DNA of 64,000 nucleotides, taken from Phycisphaerae bacterium. Lineage in GTDB: Bacteria > Planctomycetota > Phycisphaerae > UBA1845 > JAFGLZ01. Position numbers and translations under genes: made by a program. The notes under the pieces were generated by a model, which was given only the letters and a program-made list of their open reading frames with translations, was not told the origin of the DNA and made no database searches. The stretch covers positions 1 through 64,000 of the forward strand of contig JAFGLZ010000043.1 of assembly GCA_016927755.1 (NCBI GenBank). The letters are read 5' to 3'. Positions 24,620-33,273 of this stretch are shown here, piece after piece; the first letter of the stretch is position 1; each line of letters starts with the position of its first letter.

Positions 24620-25234
24620 ATGACCCCAAAGTTGCTTGTGGTGGCAACGATTGCCCTGGTTGTCGCCGGTTGCTGCGCGCCTACCGCTCTGGAGGACTGG
24701 TCCAGCGCTGCGGCCGCTCTCGAGGGGTCATGGCAGTGGTGGATCTTTACGATCAACATTGCGTCGTTTACAGGCGATACCACGGGGGATCCCGAACACA
24801 TTGACGTCCTGCGTCATATCGCGGAAGGCCAAGGCATTACGGCCAGGACCTTACTGGACGGCGTCCGTCATCCGGTGGACGATTCGGCATTGGCGGATCT
24901 GGTCAGTTACGTCGCTCGGGCTCGGGCGACGAAGACGGGCTCGCCGGGCGGGATCGCGGCGGGCGACGGCGTTCTGGTCGAGATGGAGACTCGGTACTAC
25001 GTGGCAGACGTTCAGGCCTTTGGCGCGACTCCACGTCACGTGTCGACGGTAGAGTACACTTACGACGGGACGTTTGACGGCGAGGCGCGGGCGATCGGGA
25101 CGCTGGTCTACAAGGCCACGCCGTCAGAGGACGCGGCGCGGCTGAGTCAGACGGTTGCGGAGCAGGTGGGCGGTCTCGTTCCACTGGTTCCGGGATTGAC
25201 GACTTGGGAGAACGTCGTCATGCGCCGGCCGTGA
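24620..25234 (+). CDS. Putative lipoprotein, unknown function
   Basis: A 204-residue protein starting at ATG 24620 with GGAGA about 10 bases upstream. The N-terminus MTPKLLVVATIALVVAGCC is a lipoprotein signal with lipobox VAGC; cysteine 18 would be lipidated. The mature part has a helix-rich beginning, then a beta-rich section (VLVEMETRYYVADVQ, TVEYTYDGTFDGEARAIGTL). I know no family match. The gene stands alone, convergent with aat. The frame continues 41 codons upstream of the chosen start, without a plausible signal. Confidence 0.6.
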   Translation: MTPKLLVVATIALVVAGCCAPTALEDWSSAAAALEGSWQWWIFTINIASFTGDTTGDPEHIDVLRHIAEGQGITARTLLDGVRHPVDDSALADLVSYVARARATKTGSPGGIAAGDGVLVEMETRYYVADVQAFGATPRHVSTVEYTYDGTFDGEARAIGTLVYKATPSEDAARLSQTVAEQVGGLVPLVPGLTTWENVVMRRP

Positions 25235-25259
25235 GTGGCCGGGCGCTGTCGCGAGAGTC

Positions 25260-25844
25260 CTAGTCACCGAAGGCGCACTCGATCTCTAGGGCTTGTTGCA
25301 GGCGCTCGAGGTATTCGTTGCGCGGTATCTCGACGGCGCCGAAGCGGCGGAGATGGGGCGTCATGAACTGCACGTCCAGGAGGACGAACTCGCGGTCACG
25401 CATTCGCTCGACGAGGTGTACGAGGGCCACCTTGCTGGCGTCGGTGGCCCTGTGGAACATCGATTCGCCGAAGAAGGCCCCGCCCAGGCTGACCCCGTAT
25501 AGTCCGCCGACCAATCGCTCGTCGGCCCAGGACTCGACGCTGTGCGCGAAGCCCAGTTCATGGAGCAGGCAGTAGGCCTCGACGATGTCTTCGTTGATCC
25601 AGGTTCCCTCCGGGCGATCGGCGCACGCCAGGATGACTTCGCGAAAGCTCGCGTCGAGGCGGATCTCGAACAGTCCCTGACCGCAGCGCTGTCGGAGCGA
25701 TCGGGAGACGCGGAATCCGTCGAGGGGGATAACGGCGCGGGGGTCGGGGCTGTACCAGCCAATCTCGCCGTCCGGACCGGCCATGGGGAAGATGCCCTGG
25801 GCGTAGGCGCTGAGCAGGATGTCGGGGGCCAACTCGCGGATCAT
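25260..25844 (-). CDS. aat: Leucyl/phenylalanyl-tRNA--protein transferase
   Basis: A 194-residue enzyme that transfers Leu or Phe from aminoacyl-tRNA to N-terminal Arg or Lys of proteins, creating N-degrons for ClpS/ClpAP. Motifs are LLSAYAQGIFPMAGPDGEIGWYSPDPRAVIP at the N-terminus, WINEDIVEAYCLLHELGFAHSVE, and GLYGVSLGGAFFGESMFHRATDASKVAL, which is the catalytic core. The C-terminal DVQFMTPHLRRFGAVEIPR also fits. Its length is slightly below the E. coli enzyme's (234) because of a shorter N-terminal domain. It is transcribed away from the CDF-SPFH operon with about 200 bases between them. Confidence 0.95.
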   Translation of the reverse strand: MIRELAPDILLSAYAQGIFPMAGPDGEIGWYSPDPRAVIPLDGFRVSRSLRQRCGQGLFEIRLDASFREVILACADRPEGTWINEDIVEAYCLLHELGFAHSVESWADERLVGGLYGVSLGGAFFGESMFHRATDASKVALVHLVERMRDREFVLLDVQFMTPHLRRFGAVEIPRNEYLERLQQALEIECAFGD

Positions 25845-26045
25845 GACGGTGCGCTATCCTATCGGCTCGGCGTGGCGGCGTCATGGCCTCCGCGACGAAG
25901 GCCGCTGCTCGTGCGTTCTCTTTCGGCGGGGGTCTGGCAAGCGGGGGGGCGGCTCGTATAATGATCCGAAGCAGTTGGCGGTCCGTTGTCTTGGACTGTT
26001 TGGCGCGTCCGAGCCCACACGCAGCTTGCACCGAGGGTCATCCCC

Positions 26046-27872
26046 GTGGACGTTCGCGAAAAGGCCGCTTCGATCTCCACCGCCCTGAACGTTTCGTTGA
26101 CGGTGCTCAAGTTCGTGCTCTATGGCGCGACGGGCAGCCTGGCGATCCTGGCCGAGGCCTGGCACAGCTCTTCTGATATCGCCACGAGCGCACTGACCTA
26201 TCTCGCCGTTCGTCGCACGGCGCGCCAGGAGAAGGCGGAGTCCGCCGGGGATTCTGCCGGTGACGCGGCCGCGGGTGTCGCGCCACCGGAGGAATCGAAG
26301 GGCGATGCGACGGAGGACCGCGGCGGCGGCGCGACGCGATCGATGCCGTCGGCCGAGCAACTGGCCTCGTTGGCGATCGGCGTGATCATCCTTGCGGCCG
26401 GGCTTACCGTCATCGGCAAGGTGATCTCGTATCAGGCACTGCCTATCGCCCGGCCGCTGCTGGCCGGCGTTCTGTTCCTCATTTTCGCGGTGGGCTCCTA
26501 TACCGTGCACAGGCTGGAGATCGACGTCGGCGAGCGGACGGGCTCGTCGGGTCTGATTGCCGACGGCATGCACGCCAAGTCGGACATGATCGCGAGCTTG
26601 CTGACGGGCGTCTCGTTGGTGCTGTACCACCTGGGTTTGGACCTGGACCGCGTCATCGGTGGGCTGATCGGCGTTCTGGTCCTTTCGGTGGCGTTGGAGA
26701 CGCTGGTCAATCTGATCGTCGGATACGCTCGGGGCGAGACGCGTTACGCGCCGCACTACCGTACACACGAGATCCTGGCCAAGGCGTTCAGCCTGGTATG
26801 GTTGGCGGAGGCGGTTCACGTCGTGTCGCGTCGTGTGGGAGTGGGGGGATTCACGTCGGCGGCGGTGTCTCGCGTCAGGCGATGGGGTGTCGTGGTGGTG
26901 GTTCTCCTGGTGGTGGTCAACCATGCACGGACGTGCTTCTTCTCCGTGGGTTTGGGGCAGGAGGCGATCGTGGAGCACTTCGGTCGTCCCGGGCGGGCCC
27001 AGGTGGGCCCGGGCTTGCACCTGAAATGGCCTTGGCCCATCGACAAGGCCATTTTGATCGATCGCGCGGCGATTCAGACCAGCCGCGTAGGCAATGAGAC
27101 TGATCCGCAGGCATTCGCGCTGATTTGGACGCGAGAGCACGGCACGGAGATTCCGTTCCTCTCGGGTGACGACAATTTCTTCTACCCGTATCTCGTGGTT
27201 CATTGGCGGATCAAGCCCGACGGCATGTTCGACGCGGTCTACAGGCAGCAGGCGCCCGGGGTCTTGCTGGATGCCGTATGCCATCGGGTGATGTCCGAGC
27301 TTTGTGCCAAGCGTGGGTTCTACTCTCTAGCCAGCACGTATCGCAGGGCCCTGGCCGAGGACATCCGGACCGGCGCACAGAAGCTCCTCGACGAGCTGGC
27401 CAGCGGAATCGAGATCGTCAGCGTGAATCTGAGCGACGTTCACCCGCCGGTCTTTATCGCCGACGCGTTCGAGGACGTCGTGGTGGCTCGGTTCCAGGAG
27501 CAGCAGCAGATGGTCAACGAGGCGCTCGGCTACCGGAACGAACGTCTGCCCGATACGCGGGGCCAGGCGGCTCGGGAGCAGGCCAAGGCGGCAAGATACC
27601 ATTCCGAGCAGGTGAGCCGGGCGGCGGGTCGGGGTCGAGCTTTCGAGCTTCGCAGAGAGGCGATCCAGTCGGATGAGACGACGCGCCGGATCGCGTTCGC
27701 TCGGATCTACTATGACAACATCGCCGCGGCGCTCAAAGGCATCGGGAAGATTCTCGTGGACGCCGACGCGGGTCGGCCGGACTTGTGGATGGGTTTCCAG
27801 GGCCCCATGGGTCAGTCGCTTTCGCCGGACAAGGCCCGAGTTCTGGAGAGTCTGAAGGAACGGATGGAGTGA
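26046..27872 (+). CDS. CDF cation transporter fused to HflK-like SPFH domain
   Basis: A 608-residue fusion (from GTG 26046, with a GAGG Shine-Dalgarno). Residues 1-240 are a cation diffusion facilitator: about six membrane segments, with the metal-coordinating HxxxD motif conserved in TM2 (HSSSD, 40-44) and TM5 (HAKSD, 176-180). The usual cytoplasmic CDF C-terminal domain is absent. After another helix (about 280-296, GVVVVVLLVVV) comes an SPFH/HflK region (about 297-608): GLGQEAIVEHFGRPGRAQVGPGLHLKWPWPID, then a long charged helix with Gln/Glu-rich EQQQMVNEALGYRNE. It starts an SPFH operon: hflC begins at its stop (TGATG, 1-base overlap). I infer a membrane complex that couples zinc or other cation transport with a prohibitin-like scaffold. 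Confidence 0.85.
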   Translation: MDVREKAASISTALNVSLTVLKFVLYGATGSLAILAEAWHSSSDIATSALTYLAVRRTARQEKAESAGDSAGDAAAGVAPPEESKGDATEDRGGGATRSMPSAEQLASLAIGVIILAAGLTVIGKVISYQALPIARPLLAGVLFLIFAVGSYTVHRLEIDVGERTGSSGLIADGMHAKSDMIASLLTGVSLVLYHLGLDLDRVIGGLIGVLVLSVALETLVNLIVGYARGETRYAPHYRTHEILAKAFSLVWLAEAVHVVSRRVGVGGFTSAAVSRVRRWGVVVVVLLVVVNHARTCFFSVGLGQEAIVEHFGRPGRAQVGPGLHLKWPWPIDKAILIDRAAIQTSRVGNETDPQAFALIWTREHGTEIPFLSGDDNFFYPYLVVHWRIKPDGMFDAVYRQQAPGVLLDAVCHRVMSELCAKRGFYSLASTYRRALAEDIRTGAQKLLDELASGIEIVSVNLSDVHPPVFIADAFEDVVVARFQEQQQMVNEALGYRNERLPDTRGQAAREQAKAARYHSEQVSRAAGRGRAFELRREAIQSDETTRRIAFARIYYDNIAAALKGIGKILVDADAGRPDLWMGFQGPMGQSLSPDKARVLESLKERME

Positions 27873-28819
27873 TGCGCAAGCGATCTCTCATCATCGTCGG
27901 TGGCGTCGTGCTGCTGGGGCTCCTTGTCTCGACGGCGTTGTTCACGGTGAGTCGGCGAGAATACGCGATCGTGACCCGCTTCGGGGCGCTGACGCAGCCG
28001 CCGATCACGGAGCCGGGGTTATACGTCAAGCGGGGCGGCTTCTTCGACCGCGTCACGCGGATTGACCGCCGCCTGGCGATCTTCCAGACGCGTCCGATCG
28101 AGCTGCTGCTGGGGGATCAGCACCCGATCATCCTGACGTGCTACATCTGTTGGGAGGTGGCCGATCCACTGGTCTTCTACCGATCGCTGATGTCCGTGGA
28201 GAACGCGAACGTCAAGTTGAGCGACATGGTTCAGTCGAGCCTGGGGAGCGTTCTGAGCGAGTACGAGTCGGGGGATATTATCAACAAGGATCCGGCTCGG
28301 GTGAAGCTGACGACGATCGAGTCGGACACGATGACGGACTTCAAGGCCCGGGCCAAGGGGTACGGCATCGAGGTGCGCGACTTGGGCATCCGGCGGATCG
28401 CGTATCCACCGGCGGTGACGCAGGCGGTCCACAATCGGATGCGGAGCGAGCGAGAGAAAGAGGCCAAGAAATACCGGGGCGAGGGGCGGGAAGAGGCCGC
28501 CAAGATCGAGGCCGAGACGGACAAGCAGGTTGCCGAGATTCTCGCCGAGGCCTATCGCCAGGCCGAGACGCTCCGGGGTCGGGCGGACAGCGAGGCGACT
28601 CAGATCTACGCGGAGGCGTACTCCAAGGACCTGGAGTTTTTCGACTTCCTGCGGTCGCTCGAGGCGTACAAGGAGATCCTCTCGCAGAACGCGACGGTCG
28701 TGCTGTCGACGAAGTCGAAGCTGTTCGAGCACCTGACGCCGAAGGAGCCGGCGACGAGCCGGCCAGGCGCGGCGACCTCGCGGCGATCGAGCGCCGCCGA
28801 CGCCACGAAGCGGAAGTGA
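27872..28819 (+). CDS. hflC: HflC-like SPFH protein
   Basis: A 315-residue protein with an N-terminal membrane anchor (SLIIVGGVVLLGLLVSTALF) and an SPFH domain. Evidence includes REYAIVTRFGALTQPPITEPGLYVKRG, and RALVRTP-like elements replaced by IGVRDLGIRRIAYPPAV. A long C-terminal coiled coil (about 190-270) is very rich in Glu, Lys and Ala (EREKEAKKYRGEGREEAAKI), typical of HflC. It overlaps the stop of the CDF-HflK fusion by one base. HflC forms a large complex with HflK in the inner membrane that encloses the FtsH protease. It is probably the HflC partner of the fusion or of the next gene. The tail is rich in Ser, Ala and Thr. Confidence 0.9.
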   Translation: MRKRSLIIVGGVVLLGLLVSTALFTVSRREYAIVTRFGALTQPPITEPGLYVKRGGFFDRVTRIDRRLAIFQTRPIELLLGDQHPIILTCYICWEVADPLVFYRSLMSVENANVKLSDMVQSSLGSVLSEYESGDIINKDPARVKLTTIESDTMTDFKARAKGYGIEVRDLGIRRIAYPPAVTQAVHNRMRSEREKEAKKYRGEGREEAAKIEAETDKQVAEILAEAYRQAETLRGRADSEATQIYAEAYSKDLEFFDFLRSLEAYKEILSQNATVVLSTKSKLFEHLTPKEPATSRPGAATSRRSSAADATKRK

Positions 28820-28826
28820 ACGTGTA

Positions 28827-29795
28827 ATGATCCGAGAGAGCATGCAACGTGCCTTGTACGCCGGTCGGCGGTTGCTGACGATCATCGTTGTGTTCGGGGG
28901 GGTGGTCTATCTCCTATCGGGCATCTACTCGGTCAAGAACAGCGAGGTGGCGGTGCATCAGCGGTTCGGCAGGGTGATCCAAGACAGGGTTCCGTCCGGG
29001 ATCCACTACGCGTTGCCCTGGCCGATCGATCGAGTGGTGAAGGTTCCCTCTCGGACGGTGATTCAGCGTTTGGTCGTGGACGATTTTCTCCCGGGTGACG
29101 ATCCGAACACGGCCGCGGGGCTGTTTCGTCTGATGACCCAGCTCGATTCGTTTTGCGTTACGAGCGACAACAACGTGGTGAACATCGGCTGCGCGGTCCA
29201 GTATCGCGTTGAGGATCCGGCGGCGTTTCTGTTCAGGCCGATGGCGCCGGAGACGCTCCTTCGGGCGATTGCGTGCAACAGCATGGTCCACTGCCTGGCG
29301 CGGATGCAGGTTGATCAGGCGTTGACGGCGGGTAGTCAGCGGATCAAGCAGTACATCCACGACGAGATGAATCAGGTGCTGGAGGGGTTGGGTGTGGGGT
29401 TGGTCGTGGTGTCGGTCGACTTGATTCCCGTTCGTCCACCGCAGGCCGTACAGAGCTACTTCGACGACGTCGTGAACGCCAACATCGATCGGCGCAAGCT
29501 GGTCAGCCAGGCCCAAGCGAATCAGAACGAGCGGTTCGCCCGCGCGCGGGTCGAGTCCATCCGCCTTCTGCAGCAGGCCGAGGCGTACCGGGCGACGCAG
29601 ACGGCGGAGGCCAAGGGCAAGGCCGCTCGATTCGACCAGCGGCTCGCCGAGTACCGGAAGGCCCCCGACGTGACGCATCGCCGGCTGTACCTTGACTTCG
29701 TTCGGGACGTCCTGAGCCAGGTTCCCCGCAAGTACGTGACGGACGCTGACGGGGGCGGACCGGCGGCCCACATGCGGATCGTCGTACCTCAGTAA
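28827..29795 (+). CDS. hflK: HflK-like SPFH protein
   Basis: A 322-residue protein with an N-terminal membrane helix (LLTIIVVFGGVVYLLSGIYSV) followed by an SPFH domain: NSEVAVHQRFGRVIQDRVPSGIHYALPWPIDRV and NVVNIGCAVQYRVEDPAAFLF. The coiled-coil region lies near the C-terminus (NERFARARVESIRLLQQAEA). It begins 7 bases after hflC, so all three SPFH genes are one transcription unit. A normal operon has one hflK and one hflC; here a second, CDF-fused HflK is present. Its own coiled coil is shorter than that of E. coli HflK (419 residues). Confidence 0.9.
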   Translation: MIRESMQRALYAGRRLLTIIVVFGGVVYLLSGIYSVKNSEVAVHQRFGRVIQDRVPSGIHYALPWPIDRVVKVPSRTVIQRLVVDDFLPGDDPNTAAGLFRLMTQLDSFCVTSDNNVVNIGCAVQYRVEDPAAFLFRPMAPETLLRAIACNSMVHCLARMQVDQALTAGSQRIKQYIHDEMNQVLEGLGVGLVVVSVDLIPVRPPQAVQSYFDDVVNANIDRRKLVSQAQANQNERFARARVESIRLLQQAEAYRATQTAEAKGKAARFDQRLAEYRKAPDVTHRRLYLDFVRDVLSQVPRKYVTDADGGGPAAHMRIVVPQ

Positions 29796-29818
29796 CCCTT
29801 GTCGTTCTTGCCAGTTGG

Positions 29819-29834
29819 GGAAACACTGGTTTCC
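29819..29834. promoter_or_regulatory. Palindrome before ECF sigma gene
   Basis: GGAAAC and GTTTCC flank a 4-base spacer, 30 bases upstream of a TATACT box. It partly overlaps the likely -35 region. It may be an operator or the ECF recognition element; GGAAAC resembles ECF -35 sequences, but the spacing to the -10 box is too long for a simple promoter. Confidence 0.4.
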
Positions 29835-29859
29835 GACACGTCCCGACGAGTGATATACT
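29831..29859 (+). promoter_or_regulatory. Candidate promoter of ECF sigma gene
   Basis: An extended -10 box, TGATATACT, has its TATACT core at 29854-29859, with a weak -35 candidate (TTCCGA, 29831-29836) 17 bases upstream. The start codon at 29867 lies about 7 bases downstream of the box, and no Shine-Dalgarno is visible. The mRNA may therefore be leaderless. Confidence 0.45.
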
Positions 29860-29866
29860 TAAATGT

Positions 29867-30508
29867 ATGGACGCCGACGATCCAGGGCAGCGTACCGCGT
29901 TCGACGTGACGAGCACGTCTCTCCTCGACGGGTTGCTGGATCCGAAGAACGATCGTATCTGGACGGAGTTCTTCGAGCGCTACGGCCCGATCGTACGGGG
30001 ATTCGCGCGCAAGCTTCGTCTTCGCGAGCACGAGGCCGACGACGCCGTCCAAGAGACGATGGTCACGTTCGTGACGAAGTATCGACAGGGGGAGTATGAC
30101 CGTCAGAAGGGTCGCCTTCGCTCGTGGCTGTGCGGGTTGGCCTATCACAAGATCCGGCACCTTCTCGATCGACGACAGCAGCGTGAGCGGCAGGCGGCGG
30201 CGGTAGGCGGCAACGCGTCAGTGCTCGATTCGATTCCCGACGAGGATCGCATGACCGAGGTCTGGGAGGGCGAGTGGCGGAACGCCATTTTGCGCCGCTG
30301 TCTCGATCAGATCCGCGACGAGACCGACCCGGTTCGCCTTCGGGCTTTCGAGCTGTACGCGCTGCAGGGCTGGTCGCCGGATGACGTGGCCGAGGAGCTC
30401 GGCATCAGTCGAAACATGGTCTACCTCAGCAAGTCCCGAGTCCTGACGCGAATCGCCAAGCTGCGAGACGAGATGGACAAGGCCTGGCAGGAGGGCAGTC
30501 TGCCGTGA
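29867..30508 (+). CDS. ECF-type sigma-70 factor
   Basis: A 213-residue sigma factor with region 2 (FFERYGPIVRGFARKLRLREHEADDAVQETM) including the DAVQETM core-binding helix, and region 4 with a helix-turn-helix (WSPDDVAEELGISRNMVYLSKSRVL). The linker is long with an Arg/Gln-rich part (about 100-120). This matches sigma factors common in Planctomycetota (ECF family). The GTGA overlap with the kinase gene at 30505 indicates translational coupling, so the zinc-finger kinase is the probable partner. The promoter it recognises is unknown. The start at ATG 29867 gives a sensible N-terminus. Confidence 0.88.
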   Translation: MDADDPGQRTAFDVTSTSLLDGLLDPKNDRIWTEFFERYGPIVRGFARKLRLREHEADDAVQETMVTFVTKYRQGEYDRQKGRLRSWLCGLAYHKIRHLLDRRQQRERQAAAVGGNASVLDSIPDEDRMTEVWEGEWRNAILRRCLDQIRDETDPVRLRAFELYALQGWSPDDVAEELGISRNMVYLSKSRVLTRIAKLRDEMDKAWQEGSLP

Positions 30509-32706
30509 CGACGTGCCCCTCGGACAGCGCGTTTGACCGGTACGCGGCGGGGGAGTTGTCGCCCGACGAGGTCGAGCGTCTGGACGAGCACGTCGAGTCC
30601 TGTCTGGTCTGCGCGAAGCGACTGGACGGCGCGTCGGGGCTCGCGAGGGTCCTCCGCGACGTCCAGCGGGCCAGCCAGGAAGAAACGCAGATCGTTCCCG
30701 AGATCGAGCGGATTCATACGTTGGGTCCGGACGACGACCCGCTCATCAACGCCATCATCGGAGATTTCGAGGTCTGCCGCCTGATCGGCAGCGGCGGGAT
30801 GGGCGCCGTCTACCAGGCCGAGCAGATTTCGCTGAAACGAAGGGTTGCCCTGAAGGTTCTGCACGCACCGATGGGGACGCGAACGGCGGGGATGCTCCGA
30901 TTCAGCCGAGAGGCCCAGGCGGCGGCCCGATTGCACCACACGAACATCGTGTCGGTCTTCGCCCAAGGGCAGAGCGACGGTCTGCGTTACTACGCGATGG
31001 AGATGATCGACGGCTCCGGACTGGATCAGGTGATCCGGGAGATGCGTCGGCAGCGGGAGGAGGACAAGGTGGCCACCGTCGGCAAGCCCACCGCGAGGCG
31101 GACCGCCAAGCCGCCGTGGCTGCGGGCCAGACCGAGCGGCGTCGACTTGCGCCGGCGCCTGGTCGAGCTCGACCAGACGGACGTACGCAAGCGATTCGAC
31201 GAGACGGCGCACTTGATCGCCGACGTCGCCGACGCCCTCGACTATGCCCATCGTCAAGGGGTGATCCATCGAGACGTCAAGCCGAGCAATCTGATTCTGT
31301 CGGCCCAGGGCAGGCTGAGCCTGACGGATTTCGGTCTGGCGCGCATGCTCGAGCAGCCGGGGATGACAATCGCCGGGGAGTTCCTGGGCAGCCCGTTCTA
31401 CATGTCGCCGGAGCAGGTGGCGGCGGGTCGCGTGCCGATCGATCAGCGAACGGACATCTATTCGCTCGGCGCGGCGCTTTACGAGGTACTCACGCTGCAG
31501 CCTCCTTACGGCGGGGAGACGCGCGATCAGATCGTGGGCCAGATTCGAGAGGGCAAGCTCGTCCGGCCGCGTCAGATCGACCCTCGAATTCCCCGGGACC
31601 TCGAGACGATCTGCCTCAAGGCGATGCGTTCGGAGCCGGTGCATCGCTACGCGACCGCCGGCGAGATGGCGGACGACTTGAGGCGATTCGTGCACCGGTT
31701 TGCCGTGCAGGCGCGTCGGGCTAGCCTGGCGACGCGGGCCGCCAAGCTCGTCAGCCGGCACTCGCTCGAGTTCGCCATGCTGGGAGGCGTGCTCGCGGTC
31801 GTCCTCGGGGCCGGTCTGGTGATTCTGCACGTTTGGAGCCTCAACCGCTGGGCGAACGATCAGCTTGTCCTCTCAGACATCAAGGCCAACGAGTTGTGGG
31901 CCCGGTGGGACGGGGTTCGTTTGGAGCGAGCGTTCGACCGGGGGCACCATGCCATCGGCTATGGGGACTTTGCTCGGGCGAGAGAAGCATTTACCGACGC
32001 GATCCGCTTGTCGGAGATGGACGCCTCAGGCAACCGGCTGCGGGATCCCTCCGGGTACGTGGCCCGAGGATTGACGGGCTACATTGCCGAGATCGTCGGG
32101 GTCAAGACGACCGGCCCCACGTTCGGGGAGGATTTCGGGACGGCGCGGGCGCTTCGGCCAAGATCGAGCCTGTTGGAGTTCCTGGCTCGCCTGCCCGATC
32201 CGGCCACGGTGAGTGGAACACCCAAAGGGGCGCTGAGGCCCCTGGTCGAGAGCCTCTCGAAGTTCGATGACGAATCGATCAGCGAGTTGACGCATAACCG
32301 TCCCGCGCTTGTCTACACCGTGTTCGCGTGGCTGGCGCTGGCTGGGGGTAACACTGAGCTGGCGCTGACCTATGCCGACGAGGCGCTCTCCGCCGACCGA
32401 GACCTGACCTACGGCTATTTCGTGCGGGCGCTCGTGCTCCTGGCCAGGGGACGGGCGGGCGACGCGCAGCGGGACGTCCTGGTGGGCATGCACCTGACGG
32501 CGCCCCGGATTTCGCAAGGACAAACCAACGTAGCGACGACGCATCTGGTTCGCTCGCTCGTGCTGCTCTTGCTGGGGCAGCGGGACGAGGCGGTTCGCCA
32601 GACGCGGTTGGCCATGCGCGCGTTGTCCGAACTGAGGGAGAAGCCCGGCGGCGGCGGGCCGGATCGACATGCACCCACCACCAAGTCCTCGAGTGCGAAA
32701 CGATGA
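30505..32706 (+). CDS. Zinc-finger anti-sigma-like Ser/Thr protein kinase
   Basis: A 733-residue membrane kinase of the PknB type. The N-terminus carries an anti-sigma-like zinc finger (H29-x3-C33-x2-C36). The kinase domain (about 88-400) keeps the glycine loop GSGGMGAVY (96-103), catalytic Lys117, HRDVKPSN with D257, DFG 275-277 and the SPE motif. A long insert between the N and C lobes (about 178-230) is Arg-rich. One membrane helix (about 423-446) leads to a C-terminal, tetratricopeptide-like extracytoplasmic domain (about 460-720; [16 protein letters not shown]). It overlaps the sigma gene by 4 bases and tadA by 4 bases. By analogy with planctomycete sigma-kinase pairs, it likely regulates the sigma factor. 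Confidence 0.92.
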   Translation: MTTCPSDSAFDRYAAGELSPDEVERLDEHVESCLVCAKRLDGASGLARVLRDVQRASQEETQIVPEIERIHTLGPDDDPLINAIIGDFEVCRLIGSGGMGAVYQAEQISLKRRVALKVLHAPMGTRTAGMLRFSREAQAAARLHHTNIVSVFAQGQSDGLRYYAMEMIDGSGLDQVIREMRRQREEDKVATVGKPTARRTAKPPWLRARPSGVDLRRRLVELDQTDVRKRFDETAHLIADVADALDYAHRQGVIHRDVKPSNLILSAQGRLSLTDFGLARMLEQPGMTIAGEFLGSPFYMSPEQVAAGRVPIDQRTDIYSLGAALYEVLTLQPPYGGETRDQIVGQIREGKLVRPRQIDPRIPRDLETICLKAMRSEPVHRYATAGEMADDLRRFVHRFAVQARRASLATRAAKLVSRHSLEFAMLGGVLAVVLGAGLVILHVWSLNRWANDQLVLSDIKANELWARWDGVRLERAFDRGHHAIGYGDFARAREAFTDAIRLSEMDASGNRLRDPSGYVARGLTGYIAEIVGVKTTGPTFGEDFGTARALRPRSSLLEFLARLPDPATVSGTPKGALRPLVESLSKFDDESISELTHNRPALVYTVFAWLALAGGNTELALTYADEALSADRDLTYGYFVRALVLLARGRAGDAQRDVLVGMHLTAPRISQGQTNVATTHLVRSLVLLLLGQRDEAVRQTRLAMRALSELREKPGGGGPDRHAPTTKSSSAKR

Positions 32707-33194
32707 TCGACGTAGGTGAGCTGCCTCTGATGCAGCAGGACGAACATTTCATGCGCCTAGCGCTGCGGGAAGCGACCGCGGCATTGGACCACCAGGACGT
32801 GCCCGTCGGGGCGGTGATCGTTCGGGAGGGTCGGGTCATCGCCCGGGGCCACAATCAGCGGGAGCTGCTGAATGACCCGACGGCGCACGCGGAGATGCTC
32901 GCGCTGACGGCGGCGGCAGAAGCGGTGGGCGCCTGGCGATTGGACGGGTGTACGATCTACGTGACGCTCGAGCCATGTCCGATGTGCGCGGGCGCGATCG
33001 TGCAGGCGCGAGTGCCGCGGTTGGTCTATGGGGCGACCGATCCCAAGACGGGCGCGTGCGGTTCGCTCTATGCGATCACGACCGACGAGCGGCTCAACCA
33101 TCAGGTGATCACGGAAGGCGGCGTGCTGGAGCACGACGCCGCTGATCTGCTACGAGCGTTCTTCGCCGAGCAGCGCGCGATGGGGAAGAAGTAA
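32703..33194 (+). CDS. tadA: tRNA-specific adenosine deaminase
   Basis: A 163-residue zinc deaminase that converts A34 to inosine in tRNA-Arg(ACG), needed to read CGN codons. The zinc site is HAE (TAHAEMLAL) plus PCPMC ([15 protein letters not shown]), with the catalytic Glu in HAE. The deaminase fold continues through [18 protein letters not shown]. The length and the C-terminal tail ([14 protein letters not shown]) are standard for TadA. Its start overlaps the kinase stop by 4 bases (ATGA), so it may be translated with the sigma-kinase operon. ATG 32730 is an internal alternative. A housekeeping enzyme in a signalling operon is unexpected but may be fortuitous. Confidence 0.95.
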   Translation: MIDVGELPLMQQDEHFMRLALREATAALDHQDVPVGAVIVREGRVIARGHNQRELLNDPTAHAEMLALTAAAEAVGAWRLDGCTIYVTLEPCPMCAGAIVQARVPRLVYGATDPKTGACGSLYAITTDERLNHQVITEGGVLEHDAADLLRAFFAEQRAMGKK

Positions 33195-33273
33195 GGCCCG
33201 CCGCGGGAATGCGGTTTCATTATCTGGAACCCCTCGCCGGCCGCTTCTGGCTCGGCGCCGCTTGCGTCGTTCT

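Noticed and set aside
25881..27284. 467-codon minus-strand frame opposite the CDF-SPFH fusion
   Set aside because: It overlaps the well-supported fusion entirely and shows no domain; it is Arg-rich.
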